The notes beneath the pieces are model-generated. The model did no database searches. It saw only the letters and a list, made by a program, of their open reading frames with translations, and was not told where the DNA came from. The position numbers were made by a program, and so were the translations under genes. DNA of 64,000 nt. It comes from Mesostigma viride. Taxonomy: Eukaryota > Streptophyta > Mesostigmatophyceae > Mesostigmatales > Mesostigmataceae. The stretch spans positions 165,001-229,000 of the forward strand of contig RPFO01001021.1 in assembly GCA_009746045.1 (NCBI GenBank), given 5' to 3'. Numbering within the stretch: position 1 is the stretch's first letter; each line of letters starts with the position of its first letter. Below are positions 33,424 through 44,542 of the stretch, piece after piece.

Positions 33424-35213
33424 TGTCTATCTACCTGGAAAAAGGCCTCAATTGAGGCCTTTTTATAAATTGGGTGTTGCATGTAATTACAATGAGCCAA
33501 CAAACTTTATTCCAAATATGAGTGAAGGCCATGCATTATTATCATTGTTTTGGGGTTCCCAGCACTTAACATCAGTCATATAGCCCTAATACATATTTAA
33601 TTATGATTTAATAAAACAGGGTGTCGCTGCGACGGCACCATCAACACAACATGACCATCGATACAAGCGACCAAAAGGCGTCAGTACTCAGTTCCATCTG
33701 CATGTAGTGTGTCTTTTGGACCTTACGAGGTTCCCCCACGACATGGTAAGCATGGCATGACATGGCATGCTCCCCAAGGGACCCCTCACACACACTTGCA
33801 CGGCCGGGGGTGTCGCGCAGCACTGCAGGCAGCAATAGCCTGCCATGGGCATTGCACGTAACCATGAGGAATCCAAAGCCTCTATTACAAACACGCATAA
33901 GGATCATGCATTATAATGATAGGTGTGACCTTCCAAGCGCGTAGCTTCACTCACATAGCCCCAATATCTAGGTTGTTACGGTATATTATGACAGGGGTTT
34001 GCTGCCGCGGCAGCAGATGAACAGCACATGGCAAGATATACAAGCATAACTGGACAACATTTGCACAGCCTACTAGACCTCTTAGCTTGATTTTGGGCTT
34101 TGCAAGGGTTGCCTGAGACATGGCCAGCATGGCAGGAACTGCCATGCTTCTTATGGAAAGCAAACACGTCTACAAGGCGGGGGCCAGCCGCAGAGCACTG
34201 CACGAAGTACTATAACCAGCCTTACGTCACATCGGCACTAGGCGCCGATAGGCAGCTAAAAACTGACGATATCACAAGCAAATCGATGCCATTACCTTAC
34301 TACCACCAGGACGCACTTACCTTTCACAACCCTCACACCCGGGATCACTAGGCACGCATATGCGCTGGCGCTGAACGTGGCTGCATTAGAAAAGCTGTTC
34401 AAGCTCGGCGTTTTCAAGTTGTCCGGAAGCGATGCAGCCCGCAAATCTGGCCGGACAGACGCTCCGTGCGTCGTCCATTGACGTATGAAAGCGGCTGCAG
34501 CGGCCTCACCAGCGCTGTTCGCATAACGGCGCTCCCATAGCTGGGGGCGCGCGCGCGTTTATTGTCCGCATCCCAGTTTTTCCTAGCTAAAAACACCCCT
34601 TCCTCTACCTACGGATCCACGCCAAAAGGCTCGAAAATAGCCAGTGCCCCTTTAGTCACGGCTGCCCCAACATCCCCCCCCGCCGTTCCGCTAGTCTCTT
34701 CCCAGCATATCGAAGCACCGGCCTGCTGGCAGGCGCACTATCAACGCCAATTACGCCCCAGCTGAATTTCACTAACCTGGCATTCAGCACACAAATAACG
34801 ACCCCACGAATTTAGAAATTGACTTTTGACCCATTTAGCGATCGGGCTAGCTTCACGGATAATTTATCTACCCAACGCGCTCCTTACTGGTCGAAATGAT
34901 GCACGAACGTGGCCATACGGTCTATTTTACTCGAGGCCGCCATGGTCGTGCATTCGTGAAAATTCGTCGTCCGGTTGCACGCAAGTGGCCAAAATAGGTA
35001 CTTTTCCACCTCACATATCTTTCAGTAACCGTCGACCCCTGTCGACCCCAACGGGTCAGGACGCTCAGCACATATACCAGATTCGCGCCACTGGGGCCGG
35101 ACGACCCATAGGACCGGTCCTTCCCGCCAAAATTACCGTCCCCATGTGACCTTGGTGAAAAAGGCCTCAATTGAGCCAAAAGGCCTCAATTGAGGCCTCT
35201 GGGTAAATGGACA
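33424..35213 (-). mobile_element. piggyBac derivative, copy 2, non-autonomous
   Basis: 1790 bp in inverted orientation with ends TGTCTATCTACC / TGTCCATTTACC, the GGCCTCAATTGAGGCC palindrome and a GTAA duplication (33420-33423, 35214-35217). Both ends match copy 1, but the transposase core is missing. The 3' part (Cys-rich C-terminus plus UTR) is present twice in tandem (about 33440-33910 and 33940-34200), both copies degenerate. Confidence 0.85.
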
Positions 35214-35217
35214 GTAA

Positions 35218-37666
35218 GGGGCAGTCTCCCTCCAAGGGGGGCAGCTCCAGCAACAACAACAACAACAGCAACAGCAACAACAACAACAACAGAAACAACA
35301 ACAACAACAATAACAACAACAACAACAACAACAATAACAAGAAGCAGGACAAGGAGGACAAGTCTTCTCAGCGGTGCACCCGCTGTGGCATGAAGTACCA
35401 CGAGCGGCCCACCTGCCGCAAGAACGTGGACGAGCTGGGGCATTTGGACGTCCTGTGCCACAAGTGCCACGGGCCGCCCCACGGTGACCCCAAGGACTGC
35501 AAGCGGCCTCCTTACGGCAAGAAGTGTGAGTCTCCCTCTCATGCTGGCTTGAGTGTGCCTGCTTCACCTCTTTCATCTGCATGCCCCACTGTCAGAGCAG
35601 TGAGCAGTTCTGGAAAGGTGCTACAGCTGGTTTCAGAAGATTATGTCTCTAAACCAACCTTCACATCTATGGTTCCCAAGGTGTGCAGAGTGTCCCCATC
35701 AGAGGATGCTCATATCAGTTTTCAGGAGCTTGCTTTGCAGTTGCATTTCCTTTATGGGCATGAAGTGAGTGCAGAGGTGGTGGCAGCAGCAATAGGGGGG
35801 GCAGCACTCAGACGTGCATGCCAGGTGGTCAGATCCCACTGCCAGCATTGTCAGTTCAATGCACCCAAACCCCCTAAGTGGCATGTAGCTACCCCACCTA
35901 AGAGCAAGGGCAGGGTGGTAGGAGATGTCTTTCATATCAAAGGACAATCTTACTTGGCACTTAAAGATGCATGGTCAAGGTACACAACCATTGAACCATT
36001 ACCTGGAATGGACAAGACACAGTTGCTCAGGGCTCTCTTGATTGCTCAGGCCAGGTACTACCCTGTGGAGGCATTGTTACTGGATCAGCAGTTCACGTGT
36101 CTTGCCAATGAACCAGGGTGTGAGGCTATTGATCTGGCTGGGCTAGAAGATCATGAGAGGCAAGGCATTATTGAAAGGGCCATCAGGTCCATTAAAACCC
36201 TTGTAGCCAAAGAAGATGGCAATCTGCTGGCTGACAGTGGGTCATATGCTGACAGAGCTCTGTGGTCCACCAGGTTGTGCCAAGTCCTCAACAGGAGGCC
36301 ACTCATGAAAACCCCACAAGGGGTGGTCATTACACCAGATGGATTGCATGCAGGCATTTATCCACCTGAGGTACTAGCCCTATACAACGCACAGCGAGCA
36401 CAGACAGCTAGCAGGTTAGCTGTCAAGGATGCAAAGCATCCACGTCCCACCTTCAGAGAAGGGGATCAGGTCCTATTCTACAAGGAGTCGGGACTAGGCA
36501 AGGTGGGTACCTGGCATGGGCCAGCCACCATCCTAAAGTTTAACACCACTGGCAGGACAGTGTTAGTTAAACACAATGACACGGGAAAGATTCACAGGTG
36601 TTCACCTCACAGGATGAAATTGTATTTTCCAACTGTGTCAGACGTGGCAGAGGAGGAAGAGCTGTTGGCCGACAGCCCTGTACAGTTGCCTGGCATCCCA
36701 GCGTTGCCCAGTGAGTGGTTGTTTGGAACACCCACTGGTGAGTGTGAGAGCCACACCCACTGTGACACCCAGGTCACCCTTGATGATTGCAGGCAGTCAC
36801 TGCAGGATTGGCCCCCTGCAGCAGAGGGTCACATTGGCAAAACAGGTGATCAGCAACCTATCACCTCTACAAGTGTGAACATAGCTCAGCCACTAGCTGC
36901 ACCTTCCAAACGCAGCCTAGCAGACGCTGTTCGCATTTTACAAGCAGCTCATAGAGCCAAAGCTCAAACTGCTGCAGGATCAGCTAAGGTGGGGAAGGTT
37001 GGGCAGAATGACAATAGCCCATTTATGGTTGCAGTGGACACACAAGCCCAGGTCAGCATTATCAGTGCCCTGGCTGTGCCCCATATGCCTTTGGAACCTT
37101 CACCCTGGCACCATGTGGCTGATTTCTCAGGGCAGTCATCCCTCAAGGTATTAGGTCAGGTCATGTTGACTATACTCGGTATCCCCACTCCTTTTCAGGT
37201 ATTGGAAGGTTATAAAGGGAATGCTTTGTTGGGGGATCCTTTTCTCTGTTACCCTGGTGTCATTATCTCCAGTGATAGACTATCCATCCAGGACATGGGT
37301 GGTGTTGATCTGAATCATTTCAAAATTTCTCTTGAAAAACTTCTTAACACCAACATTGCTTCTGTAAAATTTGCTACACCCAAGTATGCCCCAGGGCAAG
37401 AACCCTGTGTGGCAGACTTGGTTCACAACCAAAAACTTCATCCCAACTCATTTGGATTGGGCAAGCATGATGTGGCTAAAATGTCTCCTCTTTCTTATGA
37501 ACAGATAGAGCAAGACTGTCGCACACACATAGGATTCCTAAAATGGGTGGAGGCCTTTAACAAGGCCAGGGAAGAATGGGTAGTGCCAGATCCTCTTAGT
37601 CCCTCTCATACTCCCCTGTCACACCTATTGACAAAAAGCCTGCAGGGTGCAAGCACTTGCGCCTGA
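35218..37666 (+). CDS. copia-like pol: zinc-binding domain, integrase, protease
   Basis: The frame continues gag and opens with an Asn-rich run (CAA/AAC repeats, 35243-35340). Then come a Cys/His-rich segment (CTRCGMKYHERPTC ... CHKCHG, 35374-35490) and integrase: HHCC (LYGHE ... CQHC), DDE core (GDVFHIKG, LLLDQQ, IERAIRSIK) and a C-terminal domain VGTWHGPATIL. After integrase comes a retropepsin-like domain: VAVDTQAQVSII near 37030 and NALLGDPFL near 37220. In Ty1/copia the protease precedes integrase, so this order is unusual, and DTQ replaces DTG. The frame breaks near 37620 in the RT N-terminus. Confidence 0.82.
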
Positions 37667-39082
37667 AGTTTGTGTGTAAACATAAGCCAGCAGCAGATGG
37701 GTCAGTCATCTTTCATGCTAGACCTTGTGTGACAGAGTTCAAGGGCACCACTGATCTGACAGAGGCAGAGTTGTACACGCCAGGCATTCAGCAAACATCC
37801 TAAAAATCTTGCTGTCTGTCTTTGTGGGTCATCTCAATGATGGGGATGACTATGTATGTAAGGCTACAGACATTAAAAGGGCTTTCCTGAAAGGCTCACC
37901 TGAGATAGCACAACAAGTGTGGCATGGTCAGGTGTATGTAGTCTCCACTCCCAGAGTTTGGGCAAAACACATCCCTCAGCAGTACCTGAAAGCTAACATA
38001 GGTGTTGAAGGGCTGCAATCAGCTCCTCGAATTTTCAGGATGTCAGCTCAGGCTGTGTTTGAAAAGCTAGGGGCTAGATATGATGACATAGACCCTTGCT
38101 TCTTTGTGGTCCCACACCCTCATGGCATACTCACCTTTGTGTGGCATGGGGATGATCAGCTGATTGCTGGGCCAAGGCGTGCTGTAGATGATTTTATTCA
38201 ACAAGTGTCACAGCATTTTGAGATTGGCAAGCAAGTAGAGCTGGGCACCACTGCCATAAAATTTTGTGGCACAATGTTACAACTCCAGCAGCATCAAAAC
38301 CAGTGGGTGTGTGCACTCTACTCTCCCAATGATTACATGCACAGCTGCTTGGAGGTTTTGCAAACAAAAATCAAACCTGGAGCCTGTCCTACCATTAGAG
38401 GCAAGCTGGGGTGGTTGTGCTCAACGTGTGCACCTCACCTGGCTGTGGTTAGCAGAGTTGATGATGATGTCTTGATGCAAGTAGGTCACAAAGCCATCAC
38501 CAAAACTCTCCAGGAAGGCCCTCCCCTTATCTTGCACTCCTTGGATCTCCACAAAACCATTCACATCCAAGCTATGATGGATAGTTCCATGGAGTCCAGG
38601 CAGATTACCAAGATGCAGGCAAGGGAGTCAGGCTTGTATTTTGTGCAGAATGATGATGCACCCTTGTCTCTCATTTCATGGTACAGCCGGTTGCATAGAC
38701 GCAAGGCTGTCAGCAGCAATGCTGCTGAGTGCAGGGCAGTGGTGTCAGCAGTGCTTCATGCCAGGTACTTGAATCATGTGCTGGTTTGGTTGCAGATGCA
38801 AGCAGGCAGCAATGCTGGGGTGGTGGCACACTTGCTCACTGACAGTCAGTCAGTCCTCAGTTTCCTTGCTAACCCCTATGCTGTGCACACTGATCTTGAC
38901 TGGGTGGTCCTAAACAGGAGTCCACCTACTGGGAGTCCACCCGTCACGTGGAGGACAAACACAACGCTGCTGATGCACTCACTAAAGTGCCTCAGCAGGC
39001 AGCTGACCAATACCAGCTGTTGTACCACTTGATGAACCCCTATGGCAAGCAGGCAACCCTGCCCCATAGGGGGGACGCCTAG
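37620..39082 (+). pseudogene. copia-like RT and RNase H, frameshifted
   Basis: RT begins KKPAGCKHLRLKFVCKHK in one frame to a stop near 37802. It then continues in another frame with ATDIKRAFLKG and the catalytic HGDDQLIAG (YVDD in most copia), followed by TIRGKLGWL. RNase H has MMDSSMESRQ, AECRAV and TDSQSVLS. A further frame change near 38935 leads to HVEDKHNAADALTKV and a stop at about 39082. Three frame breaks beside identical LTRs suggest either mobilisation in trans or sequencing indels. Confidence 0.8.
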
Positions 39083-40148
39083 CAGGGTCCTGTTCACCAG
39101 GGCCGCCTAGGTCACCCAGTACCCCTTGGGCAGGTCCAAGGGGTAGGTTGTGGCTTCCAGCAGGGGGGTTGGTTGGAGTCTGTTTTTCATACATCTGCGT
39201 GCCCTATGCCCAATAAAATCTGTTTTGATTTTTTCAACACCATGGAATTTCGTTATGCACACCTTCATAGGTGGGCATGGGATGTATCTCACACCTTTTA
39301 TACACTAGGGCGTCTGCCTTGGTGGATTGGCCTTGAGCTCAGTGGCTCAGGTGCCTCCCATTCAAGTGGAGGGTCAAAGCTCCCTTGACAGGTGGTTACC
39401 CAGGACCCCAGGTCACTGTGGATATCCTGGGCCACCTGGCCTTACTGTTCAGTGGCAGTAAAGGCATGGGTGCTGTCATGTTGTCTAGTACAACGTGCTC
39501 AGCACAGGTGCAGGATGAAATATTCCTGTCACCTGTCACCAGGACTTCAGTCACCCATGTGCAGGGCAGGGGTGGCTGGTCTCACACGTTGTGCAGGTGC
39601 AATGTGGCCAGGTCCAGGATGTCATAGTCCTGTCACCTGTCACTAGGACTTCAGCCCCCTCTGTGCAGGGCAGGGGTGGCTGGTCCTCACATGTTGTGCA
39701 GGTACAACATGGACAGTGCAGGGTGCAATAAACCTGTCCACTGTCACTCCTCAGGTTGCAGGTAACCTGAGCTCAGTTGACCCAGCCTGGCTGGGTATTT
39801 TTCTCTGAGTGGGCGATGATGATGGAACAACATGGAACCTCTTAAACGGTTACCTTGGCATTTTTTACAATGGCTCTCTTGGCTGGTGATGCACTCCCTG
39901 GATAGGCAGACAGGCATAGCTATCTCCCTTGTGAGCTCGCGAGGAGGAGGAACTCCCCGGGCATGTTGAGCTAAACGTGATGCCATCACAAGTATTGCAC
40001 GAGTTCTGGGGCCCATCTTTTTCAGTCCAGATGTGGCAGTATGGGTGTCAGTTGCTCAGCACCTCAGTCAGCTTGGAGTCAGTCTCCTAGCTGGGCAGGA
40101 TCAGGCTTGAAGTCGCTAGCCTTCAACCTGAAAGGAAAACATAATGGG
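39083..40148 (+). other. 3' untranslated region of the copia-like element
   Basis: Non-coding, ending in a purine-rich stretch (GAAAGGAAAACATAATGGG, 40130-40148) that serves as a candidate polypurine tract just before the 3' LTR. Confidence 0.65.
39525..39725. repeat. about 104-bp tandem repeat, two copies
   Basis: Two imperfect units starting CCTGTCACCTGTCAC (39525 and 39629), each with GTGCAGGGCAGGGGTGGCTGG. A partial third unit may precede them. Confidence 0.7.
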
Positions 40149-40190
40149 AGTTAGCTGAGATGCTTAGGCTGACACACGGATTTCCGGCCT

Positions 40191-40525
40191 CACTAGGAAC
40201 TCGGCTTTGAGAATGGGTGAGAAATGGTGAGAAAAAGGGTGAGAAAGGTGAGAAAAAGGGTGAGAAATGGGTGAGAATGGGTGAGAAAGGTGAGAAAAAA
40301 GGGTGAGAATGGGGTGAGAATGGGTGAGAAAACACGTTTCTCACCCGGGTGAGATTGCCCCAAAAAGGTGAAAAAAGGGGAAAAACGTGAGAAAAATCTC
40401 AAAAAACAGGACGTGAGATAAGTGAGAAAAACGGGAGGTGTGAAACGTGAGAAAAGTGAGAAAATCAGGACGTGAGAAAAGTGAGAAAAACAGGACGTGA
40501 GAAAAGTGAGAAAACACAGCGCTGA
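40191..40525 (+). repeat. CACTA subterminal repeats, left
   Basis: Dozens of GGTGAGAAA-like units in one orientation. Confidence 0.85.
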
Positions 40526-42196
40526 AAAACACACCCATAATGCAATATGCTGGCAGCAGACACATGCATGCAGTGCCAGTAACAACCGCTGTTCAAGACA
40601 GCACGAACAATAATGATTTTTTCATTAAATGTTTGAATAATTTTAATGTTTACAGCTGCAAGAACCCGTTGATTCAACTATTCAACACTGTTATGGCGTT
40701 ATGTACATCTTCGGCATTCAAATATGCCTGTTCAACACAGTCTGTTATGGCGTTATGACATCTTTGGCATTCAATGCCTGTTCAACACAGTCTGTTATGG
40801 CGTTATGACATCTTACGCATTCAATGCCTATCATCAAATACTATATGGTAGCTAGCTAACAAAGCGGGCCGGTCGACAGGGCGTCACATGCTGACTTGAA
40901 AGTGGAACCGCTTGCATTTTACTCTCGTGGTCCCTGCAAGAAATAAAGCAAACCGACACAATATACGCAAGAGCAAAAGAAATCAGATCCTTGACATAGA
41001 CATCACCATTCTACAAGGAAGAGCTCACCAGCACCTGACGGTCCATGCAGCAAATGTGTAGAACCCAACACTCACTCTTATGGCAAAGCAGCCCCATGTG
41101 GCAAGGCAGCACCATACACATGAATCACACCATGCGCCAGATGTCACACGAGCAAGGCACAACGTTGTCGTCGGATCAGAAAGCAACAAACGTGAAAACG
41201 CTAGCGGCCCAAATCTGAGATTCCGCGGAACACAGAAAATAAGAAAGCTCAGAAGCTACCAGCAAGGGATCGAACATATGACCTTTGGCATGATTTCGCG
41301 GCTGTGTGAGTCTCCTGATCCGAAGGCATCTCACTTAATTAACGTTTCGAAACAGCCAAACTGCGGAAAATCTCTTACCGGAGAGAGTTGCCAATATCAA
41401 GGAGACAACCAGCGCAGGCCAGAAATCGGGAGAATCCGGACCATGGTAGCTCGAGCCTGCCGTTATCTTGTCCGCGTTTTCGAGTCGTGCAGGATTATGA
41501 ATATGAATGGAGATGGAAATGTGTAGCCTTGTGCATTGAAATTACGGCTGGCTGACGTGAAGAGCGACTACATGACCTACACGGTGGGGCCGGAAACGGC
41601 TTGCTTGATTGTGTTTCATCGTGGGCAACGAGTCCAACAACTACTTTCTCTGGGCGGCAAACTGCGGCAAATTGAACGCAAACCTCATCATGAAATCTTG
41701 ACCGTCGAAATGTAACAATCCGACGACTTATGCAGTATGCCGCGTAATTTTCTGTTGCGGGAGAGCCGTTGGGCCGGTTCCCGACGCGGGCGACCAGTGG
41801 TTTGCGTTAAGTTAACTTAGCTGAAGTTCCCCAAGCCGCATGATGGCTCTCATCGACGGCCTCAGTCTATTGACGCGTCGGCCCGATTTTTGGCGGCACC
41901 CAATTTGACCCCAACGGCACCTACCGACAAAGGGCATACGTACGTTTCACGCGCACCACGACCTTCGAGCTCTGCTATGGCGGTGGTGCCGTGGGGCCCG
42001 CATCAGACTGCGGGCCCTTATCTGCTTTGGCGGTGCTGCCGTTGGGCCCGCATCAGAATTCAGGCCCTTTATGCATGCGGGCCATTAATGCATGTTACTT
42101 TTTTAGTCTTCGAGTTGGATAGCGGCCGACTTTGTCGCCGAAGCCAGCCAGCCCGGGTTCCTTGACACGCTTACCACGGAACGCATCCTGGTCTGC

Positions 42197-43350
42197 GTGT
42201 TTCATGGAACGCACGCCTCGCTTCTTGCACTATGCAAGCAGCTCTTCAACCAAGGTCGCCTCTTTGACCCTCGCTTGATTCGTATCTCCTGTTTCGACAC
42301 CATTCCCAGCCTCCACCGCCCCTACCTCCAGCAAGTCGCTCTCTTTTCCCTCCTTGGACGCTCCATCGGGGAGCTTTGGCCCCCCAAGCCTCTCACCACC
42401 ACCTTAACCGAATCCTCCATCCGCTCACTCCTTAAGGAGGCCCTCGAGGAGCACGTGGACCCCATTGCTGCAGATGTGGCGGCCATCGGCGGCACGCTGA
42501 CTGCCGAGCTTCCCCTCCTTCCACCGCCACCTCCACCATCTCCACCGCCACCTCCACCATCTCCACCGCCACCTCCACCCTCCTCGCCTCCTCCACCGCC
42601 ACCACCTCCACCTCCGACGGCATCACCGCCCAGCTCCGTGACATCGACCAGCGTCTTAAGGACAACGCCATCGCTATCGAGGTTCTGCAGAGCACCGCAG
42701 GCCTCACCGCCCAGGCGGTGAAGGACATTGCCGCCAAGCCAGCCCCGGCTGGCCTGGCCGGCGATGCTCCTCCCATCACCACCTGGGCGGACATGCTTAA
42801 GCAACATACCACCTCCACCACCTCCGCCGTCGCAGCCCAGCTCCAGCGGCAGACGCTTGACCTCCGCGAGGAGGCCGAGCTCGCCAAGCGCAGCCTAAAC
42901 GCCATCCTCAAGAACTTCGACCTGGTGGAAGGTGAGAATTCCGAGAAGCTTGCACGTGCGTTTGAGAGCAAAATCCTTGCACGCATGGGCCTCCTTGGTG
43001 AGATTAAGCTGACCGCCCACTGCCTCCCCCGCGCGCGGGGTAAGGCAGGGGCGCCTCCGCTTCTTCTCATCTTTAAGAGCCCAGCGGACAAGGTTTCGTT
43101 CCTCAGACGCCGCAAGCGGCTCGAGAACACTCCCTTCACCGTGGACGACGACTTGACCCTGGCGCAGCAACAACGGCGACGGGAGCTATGGCCGACCTAC
43201 CTCCAGCTCCGGCAGACCAAGGCGGGCCAGCCGGTGTACTGGAAGGGGGCGGACATCTACGTCGGCCACAAGCCCTGGCACGCGACCCCTCAACCACCGC
43301 GGCCCCAGCGACTCCGGCAGCCCCAGCCTAGGGGAATACAGCAGCAGTAG
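42197..43350 (+). pseudogene. LINE ORF1-like protein carried by the CACTA element
   Basis: The N-terminal part (RILVCVFHGTHASLLALCKQ) is in one frame. After a break near 42520 the natural frame is Ser/Thr/Ala-rich (STATSTIS), then a coiled-coil-like segment (AQLRDIDQRLKDNAIAIEVLQ), then the C-terminal half from 42718. That half resembles L1-type ORF1: an RRM-like core (AKRSLNAILKNF ... FKSPADKVSFLRRRKRL) and the tail DLTLAQQQRRRELWPTYLQLR followed by a basic end. There is no endonuclease or RT after 43350. The proline-rich version of the middle is a wrong-frame reading. Confidence 0.55.
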
Positions 43351-43774
43351 AATAGATAGACAGTGGCCTTGTAGTGGCCCTGCTGAGAAGCCATGCCCTA
43401 GCTCTTGTATAGCCATGTTGATCTTCCCCCACATGACATACTCCCCTTAGCTGGGCATAGTGTGAAGATCATGAGGGTGTAGGTGCCCCTGGTGCACCTA
43501 GAGCAAGTGTTGTTTACATTCCCACCCTTGCAGGAAGTAGCTTAGAATGTATGATAGGCCATATGCCCCTTCTCTGGGCTATGTGCTACATATACTCCCA
43601 ACGGAGTTATGTTACAATTCAATTCAATTCAATGACAGCATTGTTTATGGAATGATGTGCTGTTTTATATTGTATGACAACCCTATATTGCACCTTTGTG
43701 CACCCTATAATGCATATCAAAGTGGTGTTGAGTTTTTTTTTCACGTTAAGGACTTAATGAAATAAAGCTCATGA

Positions 43775-44125
43775 TTTTTCTCGTGTTACACTCTTGGTGA
43801 GAAATTTCTCACCACGTTGACTTGTGATTTTTCTCGTGTTAGTGATTTTTCTCGTGTTGGTGAGAAACTTCTCAATTTTCTCAATTTTCTCAATTTTTCT
43901 CACTTTTTCTCACCCATTCTCACCTTTTTTCTCACTTTAGGGTTTTTTCTCACCCCAATCTCACCAAAACCCCCTTTTTCTCACCAAAATCTCACCCTGG
44001 TGAGATTTTTTGCCTAGCGTTTGCGGAAAAAAATTGAGATTTTTCTCAATTTTCTCAAAAAATTCTCACAAAGGGTGAGAAAATTGAGGGTTTTGAGAAA
44101 ATTCTCAGAATCTGAGTTCCTAGTG
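43775..44125 (+). repeat. CACTA subterminal repeats, right
   Basis: TTTCTCAC/TTTCTCAA units, the inverse of those at the left end, running to the terminal inverted repeat. Confidence 0.85.
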
Positions 44126-44542
44126 CTGCGCGCCGCGTATTGCCTACCGCGGCTGAGCGGGACACCTCAGTACAGTACGGCAGGGTGTACGGTACTGAGG
44201 TGTCATGTGGACCGATGTGCGGTTAGTGCCAGACTGTGCCTAGACTCCATCTCGACCCGCCAGACCCGGGTTATCCGGTTCTGGACGGGCCGAGTGTAGT
44301 TGATGCTAGTGACGTGGTCGCATGGCATTGCAGTGTACAGTTGTCCACTGGTCGTGTGCTGCAGGTAGCACCGCCATAGGCATATAGGCGTAGCACTGGG
44401 GAGTGCCACAGCACCCGAGTTTGCCCAGACGTTCCATTCTGAGCTCTCAGCTTCCATTGCTCTCTCATTGTATTATTGTAATACAATCATCATTCGCTCT
44501 CAGCTTTCGCAGTTGTTCGTCGTCCCTAGTCTCCATCCAACT

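Larger units (their letters stand above)
40191..44125 (+). mobile_element. CACTA (EnSpm) transposon, non-autonomous
   Basis: 3935 bp with perfect 12-bp inverted ends CACTAGGAACTC...GAGTTCCTAGTG and a 2-bp duplication CT (40189-40190, 44126-44127). The empty site is known exactly because the intact 5' LTR lacks it. Subterminal arrays of TGAGAAA/GGTGAGAA fill about 330 bp at each end. No CACTA transposase is present. It carries a LINE-ORF1-like sequence instead. Confidence 0.88.
30287..44542 (+). mobile_element. Ty1/copia-like retrotransposon with nested insertions
   Basis: The element has 457-bp LTRs (30287-30743 and 40149-40190 plus 44128-44542), identical as far as I can compare them, beginning AGTTAGCTG and ending CATCCAACT. 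It has a 5-bp duplication GAACT inside gypsy copy 2. The internal part encodes gag, a zinc-binding domain, integrase, protease, RT and RNase H. A piggyBac derivative sits in gag-pol and a CACTA element sits in the 3' LTR. Without these insertions it would be about 8.5 kb. Confidence 0.9.
40149..44542 (+). repeat. copia-like 3' LTR, split by a CACTA element
   Basis: LTR bases 1-42 lie at 40149-40190 and bases 43-457 at 44128-44542. The CACTA element and its CT duplication lie between. This part is the same as the 5' LTR in all bases compared. Confidence 0.88.

Noticed and set aside
42490-42720. Poly-proline protein segment
   Set aside because: Wrong-frame reading of a Ser/Thr/Ala-rich stretch; the adjoining ORF1-like coding sequence is in another frame.
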